Source of the DNA: Anaerolinea sp.
Lineage (GTDB): Bacteria; Chloroflexota; Anaerolineae; JAAEKA01
Assembly: GCA_014879765.1 (NCBI GenBank)
Contig: JACSRL010000265.1
Span: forward strand, 1-12,862
Direction: 5' to 3'
DNA length: 12,862 nucleotides
The notes under the pieces are model-generated. The model was not told the origin of the DNA. It saw only the letters and a list, made by a program, of their open reading frames with translations, and did no database searches. Positions within the stretch are counted from its first letter, which is position 1. The number at the start of each line of letters is the position of its first letter. The translations under genes and the position numbers were made by a program. Positions 1 to 6,363 of the stretch are shown piece by piece.

Positions 1-618
1 AGGACTGTCAGTCCTCTGTGCATCGCCGATGATCCACGTCACGCCGCCCGGCTTGAGCGCGGTGCGGTAGCTCAGCTCGTAGGCCGCTGTGACGCAGGCC
101 CACGGCTCGGTCAGCGCGCTCTCCACGTAGCCGGTGCTGGGCTGGACGGGGATCAGATAGTTGCCGCCGTCGCCGTTGAGCACCCGCTGGTCGATGACGT
201 TGTAGAGCGACAGCCCGCCCTGGATCTCATAGCCATAGGCGTAGCCCACGCCGTCCACGAAGACATCGGCCTGGATGGTGAAGCGGTCGCCCACCTGGTA
301 TTGATCCCGCAGGTTCTCGCCCACGCCCACCACGGTCATGGCGATCTCATGGCCCAGCGTCACCGGCTGGTTGCGCATGTTGCGATAGATGCGCGGGTGC
401 TGCTCGCCCAGGGTGATGATCTTGATGTCGGAGAAGCAGAGCCCGCAGGCGTCATGGCGCACCAGCAGCTCATCGGGGCCGTAGCTGGGCATGGCCCCGT
501 CGATGGACTGATCGTTCAGCCCCAGGTTGTCGAAGCCCGCGCCGTACAGCGGCCAAAGCCGGTTGTGCTCCGGCAGCGGCGCATCCGCGCGACGAAAATC
601 AGTGAGTTTGTCAGTCAT
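1..618 (-). CDS. Zinc-type alcohol/polyol dehydrogenase (MDR family), C-terminus off the left edge
   Basis: The first 206 residues of a medium-chain dehydrogenase are visible. They match the GroES-like catalytic domain: CGLC at residues 58-61 followed by SD, GHE at 89-91, and an EPWACV segment at 171-176 that usually supplies further catalytic-zinc ligands. The frame then reaches a GGVTWIIG stretch (191-198), where the Rossmann domain should begin. The four-cysteine structural zinc loop common in this family is absent between residues 95 and 130. ATG at 618 is preceded by AAGGA at 626-630 with a 7-base gap. As the last visible gene of the rhamnose operon it may oxidise or reduce a pathway intermediate such as lactaldehyde, but the substrate cannot be read from the sequence. 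A separate role in sugar-alcohol metabolism is equally possible. The frame stays open to base 1. Confidence 0.8.
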   Translation of the reverse strand, partial: MTDKLTDFRRADAPLPEHNRLWPLYGAGFDNLGLNDQSIDGAMPSYGPDELLVRHDACGLCFSDIKIITLGEQHPRIYRNMRNQPVTLGHEIAMTVVGVGENLRDQYQVGDRFTIQADVFVDGVGYAYGYEIQGGLSLYNVIDQRVLNGDGGNYLIPVQPSTGYVESALTEPWACVTAAYELSYRTALKPGGVTWIIGDAQRTDSP

Positions 619-671
619 AGCAGTGTCCTTGTCGATCTGTTTCCTTGTTCGTAACGGTTCAGGCGATTTAG

Positions 672-768
672 AGAAACCGGGTTTTTGTCTCGCAGGCCGA
701 GGTCATGGCGCCATGAAAGGTCGTTGCGCAGACGAACCCCATGCCTGCACGAGAAAAACCCGGTTTCT
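672..768. repeat. Inverted repeat element (REP/MITE-like) between two operon genes
   Basis: AGAAACCGGGTTTTT at 672-686 is matched by its exact reverse complement at 754-768. The match continues imperfectly inward (GTCTCGCAGG against a CTGCACGAG segment). Near the middle is a perfect 14-bp palindrome, TCATGGCGCCATGA, at 703-716. The element fills almost the whole 159-bp gap between the PHP-like gene and the dehydrogenase gene. In RNA it could fold into a long hairpin separating the two cistrons. It has no coding capacity. It resembles dispersed palindromes of GC-rich Chloroflexota and cyanobacterial genomes, but copy number elsewhere cannot be judged here. Confidence 0.7.
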
Positions 769-777
769 GATCGGCCG

Positions 778-2145
778 CTACTTCTCCACTCGCCGGCGAA
801 ACTCTTCCGGATCGGCGTTGTGGTCCAGTTCCCGCAGCATGGCGATGCCCGCCGGGCCTGGCGGGACGAGATAGCCGATCTGCGTGTAAAAATCGTTGCG
901 CTGGCCGCGGCTGGGCAGATGCGTCTGCGCCCAGGCGCTTTGATAGCCCAGGCCATTGGCGCGCTGCATGGCCGTGTGGCCGTAGATGAAATGCGCGCCG
1001 TCCAGGAAGGCCTGGCGCACAGGCGCCAGCTCGCCCGCGTCGAAGTCGTCCATCAACTTGTTGCCGGGGCTGTTCATCTCGGTGCCCACGTTCAGCGGCA
1101 GATCCAGCGCGCCGGCCAGCCGCACCACGTCGTAGAGGTGCTGCACCTTGCGCCGCCGCTCCTCAGGGTCGGCCAGGTTCCAGTTGCGATCGGGGATGAT
1201 GTTCAGCGCCACCACCCCCTGATCGATCAGCAGGCCCAGCAGCTCCTCCATGGCCTGCTCGCCGGCCGAGACGCCATCCAGCCAGGCCGCGCAGGGCAGC
1301 GCGCCGCAGGCTGTGATCAGGCGGTGAAAGTCCTCGACACGTGGGAAAGCGTCGTGGCTGGGCTGGACATAGCCCACCCCGCCGCGCTTCATCAGCTTGG
1401 CGCGCGCCGTGTTCTGGAATCTGGCCGGCTCAGCCAGCAGGGCCGTCACCTGCGCCGCATCCAGCCCCAGCTTGCCAGCCCAAAACGCGGCCAGTTCCTC
1501 CGAGTTCCCTTCAGTTCCTCCGAGTTCCCGTTCCGCCGCCCGCGCGTAGGCCAGCACCAGATGGCGCTCGGTGGCGTTGCCGGCCGGCGTCAGCGGCAGC
1601 ACATCCTGCTCGTAGTCCACAGCCACCGGGTCCAGCCAGGCATTGACCCGGCGCACGATCTCCAGGTTGCGCTGCCTTGCCCGCGTCCGCAGATCGTGCA
1701 AAATGCCCGCGGCCGCCGGCGAAACCCACCCACCGGCAAAACCGATGCCCATGTGGTAATAGATGCCCGGCTCGCCCGGCGAGTTGATCTCCCGCGTGGC
1801 GAATTCAGGGATGAAGACCCGCGTCTCGATGCCCGCGCTGCCGCGCACGCCCACCAGCTCGCAGGCGTCCAGGAACTCATCGACCGCGTCCAGCACGTCG
1901 AAATCGACCATGCCCAGCAGCCGATAGCCGTTCTTGTGCGCCAGCCAGGCCAGCCCGCTGGGCGAATAGCCGTAGGCGTTGAAGGAGAAGAAGGTGTGGC
2001 AGTGCATGTTGGCCACGTCGGCCGGCGGGGCCGGCGTGACCTCGCCACGTCGCTCCGCCTCCAGCAGGGCCGCCAGCGCCGTGGCGCGCACGGCCGGGTC
2101 GAAGTCGTTGAGCTGGCTTTCCAGTTGGGTGATGTCGTCTGGCAT
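778..2145 (-). CDS. PHP-domain-like metal-dependent hydrolase of unknown function, rhamnose operon member
   Basis: This is a 455-residue soluble protein with no signal peptide or membrane segment. After a short helical N-terminus it shows a PHP-type first metal motif, MHCHTFFS (H48 and H50), then VDFD at 80-83 where PHP proteins usually have a metal-binding Asp/His pair, GIETRVF at 105-111, an SHD at 263-265, a conserved-looking VGTEMNSPGNK at 353-363 and YGHT at 388-391. These fit the trinuclear metal barrel of PHP phosphoesterases, although several ligands cannot be assigned with certainty. ATG at 2145 lies 2 bases past the rhaA stop, with AGGA at 2151-2154, so the gene is almost certainly translationally linked to rhaA. 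The position after rhaB and rhaA suggests a role on a rhamnose-derived phosphate or lactone, which is inference only. Residues about 206-218 are encoded by a repeated DNA segment. Confidence 0.72.
   Translation of the reverse strand: MPDDITQLESQLNDFDPAVRATALAALLEAERRGEVTPAPPADVANMHCHTFFSFNAYGYSPSGLAWLAHKNGYRLLGMVDFDVLDAVDEFLDACELVGVRGSAGIETRVFIPEFATREINSPGEPGIYYHMGIGFAGGWVSPAAAGILHDLRTRARQRNLEIVRRVNAWLDPVAVDYEQDVLPLTPAGNATERHLVLAYARAAERELGGTEGNSEELAAFWAGKLGLDAAQVTALLAEPARFQNTARAKLMKRGGVGYVQPSHDAFPRVEDFHRLITACGALPCAAWLDGVSAGEQAMEELLGLLIDQGVVALNIIPDRNWNLADPEERRRKVQHLYDVVRLAGALDLPLNVGTEMNSPGNKLMDDFDAGELAPVRQAFLDGAHFIYGHTAMQRANGLGYQSAWAQTHLPSRGQRNDFYTQIGYLVPPGPAGIAMLRELDHNADPEEFRRRVEK
1492..1529. 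repeat. 18-bp direct repeat, 20-bp offset, inside the PHP-like gene
   Basis: CAGTTCCTCCGAGTTCCC occurs at 1492-1509 and again, identical, at 1512-1529. Because the offset is 20 bp the two copies are read in different frames on the minus strand: the first translated copy gives ELGGTE and the second gives NSEELA. The gene stays open on both sides. Confidence 0.85.
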
Positions 2146-2147
2146 GT

Positions 2148-3431
2148 CTATCCTCGTCCCGTCAGCACACGGGCCTCATAGGCCCTGATCTCGTCCAGCA
2201 TGGCCATGCCCACGGGAACCCCCTGCTGTAGGCAATGGTAGTCCCAGACCGCGCCGAAGGGCATGGATTTCAGCGCCTCCAGCAGCGCCAGACGGGCGGT
2301 GTAGTCGCCAGCCTGCTCCAGGGTGCGCAGGTGGTCGATGGGCTCCAGCAGGGCCAGCAGCAAGGCGCGCAGCGCGTTGCGCGTGCCGATGGCCCAGGCT
2401 GCCACCCGGTTGATGCTGGCGTCGAAATAGTCCAGGCCGATGTGGGTGCGGCCCAGATAATCGCCGCGCACCAGCTCCTGCATGATGCCTTGCAGCTCGT
2501 CGTTCAGCAGCACCACGTGATCGCTGTCCCAGCGCACGCCGCGGCTGACGTGCAGCAGCAGCTCAGGGATATAGGCCATCACGGCCGAGATCTTGTCGGC
2601 GATGGTCTCGGTGGGGTGGAAATGGCCGCTGTCCAGGGTCAACAGCACCTGGCGGGTGATGGCATAGCCCAGGTAGAACTCATGCGAGCCGGCCACGTAG
2701 GCCTCGGAGCCGATGCCGAACAGCTTGCTCTCCACCGCGTCCAGGTTGCAGGCCGGGTCGATTTTCTGCGCGAAGAGCTCGTCCAGCGACTGGGCCAACA
2801 GCTCGCGCGGCCGCCGGCGGTCCACCGGCGTGTCCTTGAAGCCGTCGGGGATCCAGACGTTGGTGACGCAGGGTGTGCCCAGGGCGCGGCCGAAGGACTC
2901 GCCGATCTGGCGGCTGGCGATGCAATGCTCGATCCAGAAGCGGCGCACGGCCGGGTCGTAGCTGGCCAGGGTGAAGCCGCTGGCCGCCAGCGGATGGCTG
3001 AAGCAGGTGGGGTTGAAATCGAGGCCATGGCCGTTGGCCTTGGCCCAGTCCACCCAGGCCGCGAAATGCTCCGGCCGCAGCTCGTTGCGCTCCACCCGCT
3101 GGCCGCCGGTCTCGGCGTAGATGGCGTGCAGGTTGAGGCGATGCCGGCCAGGGATCAGGCGATAGGCCTGGTCCAGGTCCTGGCGCAGCTCGTCGGCGTT
3201 GCGGGCCTTGCCGGGATAGTTGCCAGTGACAGCCAGGCCGCCGCCCAGCTCGCCGCCGCTCGCCTCAAAGCCGGCGACATCATCGCCCTGCCAGCAGTGC
3301 AGGCTGATGGGGGTGGCCGCCAGCCGCTGCAAGGCCCGGTCGGTGTCCACGCCCAGCAGGGCGTAGCGCTCCCGCGCCAGCGCGTAGGCCGCTTCGATGC
3401 GGTCGGTCGATGGATGTAGCTGATCGTTCAT
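2148..3431 (-). CDS. rhaA: L-rhamnose isomerase
   Basis: RhaA interconverts L-rhamnose and L-rhamnulose in the cytoplasm, the first catabolic step after uptake. The 427 residues closely follow the E. coli-type enzyme (about 419 aa) along the whole length: SLHCWQGDD at 43-51, TGNYPGKARNA at 69-79, LNLHAIYAE at 99-107, DFNPTCFSHPL at 138-148, DAVESKLFGIG at 231-241, LDSGHFHPTE at 266-275 and VRWDSDHVVLL at 299-309. The known metal and catalytic ligands fall at the same numbers as in E. coli, as I recall them: E234, D267, H270, H294, D302, D304 and D334. This is the aldose isomerase of the E. coli/Bacillus type, not the Pseudomonas RhaI type. ATG at 3431 has AGGA at 3438-3441, and the gene begins 30 bases after the rhaB stop. 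Confidence 0.97.
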   Translation of the reverse strand: MNDQLHPSTDRIEAAYALARERYALLGVDTDRALQRLAATPISLHCWQGDDVAGFEASGGELGGGLAVTGNYPGKARNADELRQDLDQAYRLIPGRHRLNLHAIYAETGGQRVERNELRPEHFAAWVDWAKANGHGLDFNPTCFSHPLAASGFTLASYDPAVRRFWIEHCIASRQIGESFGRALGTPCVTNVWIPDGFKDTPVDRRRPRELLAQSLDELFAQKIDPACNLDAVESKLFGIGSEAYVAGSHEFYLGYAITRQVLLTLDSGHFHPTETIADKISAVMAYIPELLLHVSRGVRWDSDHVVLLNDELQGIMQELVRGDYLGRTHIGLDYFDASINRVAAWAIGTRNALRALLLALLEPIDHLRTLEQAGDYTARLALLEALKSMPFGAVWDYHCLQQGVPVGMAMLDEIRAYEARVLTGRG

Positions 3432-3461
3432 AGGTCATCCTGTGTTGTGAGGGCAATGGGG

Positions 3462-4940
3462 CTACGGTTGGAGTTCCAGGAAACGTGCGTAGGCCGCATC
3501 CCAGCCGGCGCGCGGGCCTGGCTCGAAGGTCAACACCTCGGTGGAGTTGCGCACCACCGCGCGCGCCTCCCACAGCGAGTTGAGCTGGCCCAGCGCCATG
3601 GCCTGCAACAGGCAGTTGCCCATGGCCGTGGCCTCGATGGGGCCGGTCAGCACGGGCCGGCCGGTGGCGTCGGCGGTGAACTGGGAGAGCAGTTGGTTTT
3701 GCGTGCCGCCGCCCACGATGTGGATGGGGTCGAGACGCTGGCCCAGCATCTCCTCGGCCTTCTCCAACACGGTGCGGTATTTCAGCGCGATGCTTTCCAG
3801 CGCGCTGCGCACGATCTCCCCCTTGCTCTCCGGTACAGCCTGGCCCGTGCGGGCAGCGAAGGCCTGCAGGCGGGCGGGCATGTCGCCCGGCTTGAGAAAA
3901 TCGTCGTGGTCAGGATCGACCACACAGGTGAAGGGCCGGGCGGCCGCGGCCATCTGGGTGAGCTCGGTGTAGCTCAGCGCCTGGCCGTGGGCGGCCCACC
4001 AGCGCCGGCATTCCTGCACCAGCCAAAGGCCCATGATGTTCTTGCTGAAGCGGAAGGTGTTGCCCGCGCCCCCTTCGTTGGTGAAATTGTAGCGCAGGCT
4101 GTCGGCGGTGATGATCGGCTCCGCCACCTCGACGCCCAGGATCGACCAGGTGCCAGAGCTGATCCAGGCAAAGCCGGGCCGCTGGGCCGGCACGGCCACC
4201 ACCGCGCAGCCGGTGTCGTGACAGGCCGGCGCCACCACCTGGACCCCCTGCGCGCCGGTTTCCTCGGCCACGTGGGAGAGCAAGGGGCCGCGCACCGTGC
4301 CCGGCGCAACGATCGGCGGGAAGATGTGGGTGGGAATGTCCAGCGCCTGCAACAGCGGCCAGGCCCATTCCTGGCGGCGGGGATCGTAGCACTGGGTGGT
4401 GGTGACGTGGCTGAACTCGCCGGCCTTGACCCCGGTCAGCCAGTAGTTGAAAAGATCGGGAATGGGCAGGAAAGTCTCGGCCATGGCCAGGGCCGGCGAC
4501 TGCTGCACCGCCATGGCGTAAAGCTGGTAGAGGGTGTTGAGCTGCATGAACTGGATGCCGGTCTGGGCGAAAACCTCCTCGCGCGGCACCCGCTGCAACA
4601 CCGCTTCGACCATGCCGTCGGTGCGGCCGTCGCGATAGTGATATGGGTTGCCGATCAGCGCGCCCTGCCGGTCCAGCAGCGCAAAGTCCACCCCCCAGGT
4701 GTCGATGCCGATGCTGGCAATTGTCTGGCCCTGTTCGCGCACCGTCTTGGCGAGCCCGGTCTTGATCTCTGTCCACAGCCGCAGCACATCCCAATGCAGG
4801 CCGTCAGGCAGACGCACCGGGCCGTTGGGGAAGCGATGCACGTCGGTCAGGGCCAGCCGCTGGCCGTCGAACTGGCCCAGAATGGCCCGGCCGCTTTCTG
4901 CGCCAAAGTCCAGCGCCAGGGTGTTGAGGGTTGTGGTCAC
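3462..4940 (-). CDS. rhaB: Rhamnulokinase (FGGY family)
   Basis: RhaB phosphorylates L-rhamnulose with ATP to L-rhamnulose 1-phosphate, the step after RhaA. The 492-residue protein is full length for FGGY sugar kinases. It has the N-terminal phosphate loop DFGAESGR at 11-18, GIDTWGVDFALLD at 78-90, the catalytic-base region ACHDTGCA at 239-246 with D242 as the likely catalytic aspartate, SSGTWSI at 261-267, and the C-terminal adenosine motif HIVGGGTQNQLL at 407-418. The start is GTG at 4940, supported by GGAG at 4948-4951 with a 7-base gap and by the sequence beginning just before the DFGAESGR loop. The gene follows rhaS after a 155-bp repeat-rich gap. In the comparable Rhizobium leguminosarum system a sugar kinase is also needed for uptake by the ABC transporter, so a link between this kinase and RhaSTPQ is possible. 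Confidence 0.96.
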   Translation of the reverse strand: MTTTLNTLALDFGAESGRAILGQFDGQRLALTDVHRFPNGPVRLPDGLHWDVLRLWTEIKTGLAKTVREQGQTIASIGIDTWGVDFALLDRQGALIGNPYHYRDGRTDGMVEAVLQRVPREEVFAQTGIQFMQLNTLYQLYAMAVQQSPALAMAETFLPIPDLFNYWLTGVKAGEFSHVTTTQCYDPRRQEWAWPLLQALDIPTHIFPPIVAPGTVRGPLLSHVAEETGAQGVQVVAPACHDTGCAVVAVPAQRPGFAWISSGTWSILGVEVAEPIITADSLRYNFTNEGGAGNTFRFSKNIMGLWLVQECRRWWAAHGQALSYTELTQMAAAARPFTCVVDPDHDDFLKPGDMPARLQAFAARTGQAVPESKGEIVRSALESIALKYRTVLEKAEEMLGQRLDPIHIVGGGTQNQLLSQFTADATGRPVLTGPIEATAMGNCLLQAMALGQLNSLWEARAVVRNSTEVLTFEPGPRAGWDAAYARFLELQP

Positions 4941-4952
4941 GGGGCTACTCCG

Positions 4953-5011
4953 GAATGATGAAGATTGAATGATGAAGGATGAATCCCAGAAGGCTCATCC
5001 TTCATCATTCA
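4953..5011. repeat. GAATGATGAAG direct repeats plus a 17-bp perfect inverted repeat
   Basis: GAATGATGAAG occurs at 4953-4963 and 4967-4977. The second copy forms part of a perfect inverted repeat with arms 4966-4982 and 4995-5011 around a 12-base loop. In the minus-strand transcript this is a long, rather AU-rich stem between rhaS and rhaB. No run of U follows it, so it is not a classic intrinsic terminator. A role in mRNA processing or in protecting the 3' end of rhaS is more likely. Confidence 0.75.
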
Positions 5012-5034
5012 GCAATCATCGTTTTCACAGCAGG

Positions 5035-5075
5035 GTGGCAGGTTGCGAGCACTCTGACGGGTCACAACCTGCCAC
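5035..5075. repeat. 11-bp inverted repeat downstream of rhaS
   Basis: GTGGCAGGTTG at 5035-5045 pairs perfectly with CAACCTGCCAC at 5065-5075, leaving a 19-base loop. It lies about 20 bases after the rhaS stop codon and is the first of two stems in the rhaS-rhaB gap. There is no U tract. The adjoining CTTGCTACCTG (5075-5085) occurs again at 10857-10867 beside the rhaR start, so parts of this region belong to recurring repeat sequence. Confidence 0.65.
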
Positions 5076-5095
5076 TTGCTACCTGTTGCTTCTGT

Positions 5096-6202
5096 TTACC
5101 AGTTGAAGTTGTCGATGTTGTCGGCGTTGTAGATGAAGGGGGGGCCCAGGAGGACGTTGCGGCCCAGGGTGTCGTTTTCCTCGACGGTGTATGAGCCCAG
5201 CCGGCCGGCGGTGAAGGTGTCGCCCACGGCGCCGGTGATCTGGCCGGTGTTCAGCGCGTTGAGGATGTGGATGGCCAGGTAGCCCAGGTCAGCCGGGTTC
5301 CACAGCGCAAACTGCGGCGAAGCGCCATTCTTGACGTACTCGCGCATCTGGTTGGGGGTGCCCAGGCCGGTGACAGCCACCTTGCCGATCAGGTTCTCGT
5401 CGGTGACCGCGCGCGCCGAGGCGGCGATGCCCACGGTGGTGGGGGCGATGATCACCTTCAGGTCAGGGTACTTCTTGAACAGCGCCTGCGCCTCGTTGTA
5501 GCTCTTGGTGTCGTCGTCATCGCCGTAGACCACGTCCACCAGCTTCAGGTTGGCGTATTCCGGCTGCTTGAGCACTTCCTTCATCACCTCGATCCAGGCG
5601 TTCTGGTTCGGGGCGGTGGAGGTGGCGCTGAGGATGGCGATCTCGCCGCCGTCAGGCCCGGCCAGGTCGCTGGCCATCTGGATCTGAATGGCGCCGATGT
5701 CTTGCAACACCGCCTGGTTGATGTGCAGCACACGGCCATCCTTGCCGATGGCCGAGTCCCAGGATACCACCGGGATGCCGGCGTCCATGGCTTCCTTGCC
5801 GGTGGGCACCAGGGCGTCCTCGTCGTTGGCCGCCACGGCCAGGCCGTTGACCTTCTGCGCGATCAGCGAGTTGATCAACTGGATCTGCTGGGTGGCGTCG
5901 GCCGCGGCCGAGCCCTGGTAGAGCACGGTCACGCCCAATTCCTTGGCCGCTTCCTGCGCGCCGACATTGGCGGTGTCGAAGTAGGGGTTGCCCAGATTCT
6001 TGGGCACCAGGACGAAGGTCAGCGCGCCGGCGGCGGGCGCTTCAGCGGCCGGCGCCTCAGTTGCAGGCGCCTCGGCCGCAGGGGCCGTCGTGGCGGCGGC
6101 CTCCGGCTGCGCCGGAGCGGCGGTCGGCGCGGCGCAGGCGCTCAGCGCCATGCTCAACACGATGATCGAAGCCAAAACCAGGTAGAGTGAACGGCGTTTC
6201 AT
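5096..6202 (-). CDS. rhaS: Rhamnose ABC transporter substrate-binding lipoprotein
   Basis: This is a 368-residue periplasmic-binding-protein type I (RbsB-like) sugar-binding protein that captures the sugar outside the membrane for RhaPQT. The N-terminus is a lipoprotein signal: MKRR, a hydrophobic run, and a lipobox LSAC ending at C23. A low-complexity Ala/Pro/Glu linker with repeated EAPA units follows to about residue 60 and acts as a flexible tether. The binding domain begins at LTFVLVPKNLGNPYF, with typical sugar-family segments such as QIQLINSLIAQKVNGLAVAAND and IPVVSWDSA. ATG at 6202 has a perfect AGGAGG at 6207-6212. The substrate assignment rests mainly on the operon with rhaA and rhaB. 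Strong repeats on both sides suggest separate control of its mRNA level. Confidence 0.93.
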   Translation of the reverse strand: MKRRSLYLVLASIIVLSMALSACAAPTAAPAQPEAAATTAPAAEAPATEAPAAEAPAAGALTFVLVPKNLGNPYFDTANVGAQEAAKELGVTVLYQGSAAADATQQIQLINSLIAQKVNGLAVAANDEDALVPTGKEAMDAGIPVVSWDSAIGKDGRVLHINQAVLQDIGAIQIQMASDLAGPDGGEIAILSATSTAPNQNAWIEVMKEVLKQPEYANLKLVDVVYGDDDDTKSYNEAQALFKKYPDLKVIIAPTTVGIAASARAVTDENLIGKVAVTGLGTPNQMREYVKNGASPQFALWNPADLGYLAIHILNALNTGQITGAVGDTFTAGRLGSYTVEENDTLGRNVLLGPPFIYNADNIDNFNW

Positions 6203-6206
6203 GTTG

Positions 6207-6212
6207 CCTCCT
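6207..6212 (-). promoter_or_regulatory. Perfect Shine-Dalgarno sequence of rhaS
   Basis: AGGAGG on the minus strand, 4 bases before the rhaS ATG, is the only full-consensus ribosome site in the operon. The other genes have four- or five-base matches, and rhaT has almost none. This fits the high amount of binding protein needed relative to the membrane subunits. Confidence 0.8.
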
Positions 6213-6266
6213 AAGGCGTGAGACTAAACTCGATGCTCTGGCCGGTCTCATGAGCGGGCCGGCAGG

Positions 6267-6363
6267 GTGAACGGTGAACGGTAAACGGTAAACGGTGAAC
6301 AGTGAATAGTGAACAGCTATTCTGAGACTGTTTACCGTTTACTGTTCACTGCTTACTGTCCAC
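6267..6363. repeat. Tandem heptamer repeats in inverted arrangement
   Basis: Seven consecutive 7-mers of the form GTRAAYR run from 6267 to 6315: GTGAACG twice, GTAAACG twice, then GTGAACA, GTGAATA, GTGAACA. After a 13-base centre, five inverted heptamers follow from 6329 to 6363: TGTTTAC, CGTTTAC, TGTTCAC, TGCTTAC, TGTCCAC. The whole can fold into one long imperfect hairpin. The last unit touches the rhaQ stop codon (6363-6365). It resembles short tandemly repeated heptanucleotides known from cyanobacteria and Chloroflexota. It separates rhaQ from rhaS in the transcript. Confidence 0.9.

Noticed and set aside
685..2181. Long open frame on the plus strand opposite the PHP-like gene, and similar long plus-strand frames opposite rhaA, rhaB, the permeases, rhaT and rhaR
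   Set aside because: High GC content keeps antisense frames open. Their translations are rich in Arg, Gly, His, Gln and Val, show no family motifs, and lie opposite genes with clear motifs.
1979..2188. Short plus-strand frame near the rhaA/PHP junction
   Set aside because: It is fully antisense to the coupled junction of two real genes, with no ribosome site or similarity.
4966..5011. Intrinsic terminator after rhaS
   Set aside because: The stem is long but not GC-rich and no U run follows on the minus strand. The downstream rhaB has no promoter I can see, so read-through is required.
6267..6363. CRISPR-like array
   Set aside because: The units are 7 bp, directly adjacent with no spacers, and inverted halves face each other. 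This is a short tandem repeat, not CRISPR.
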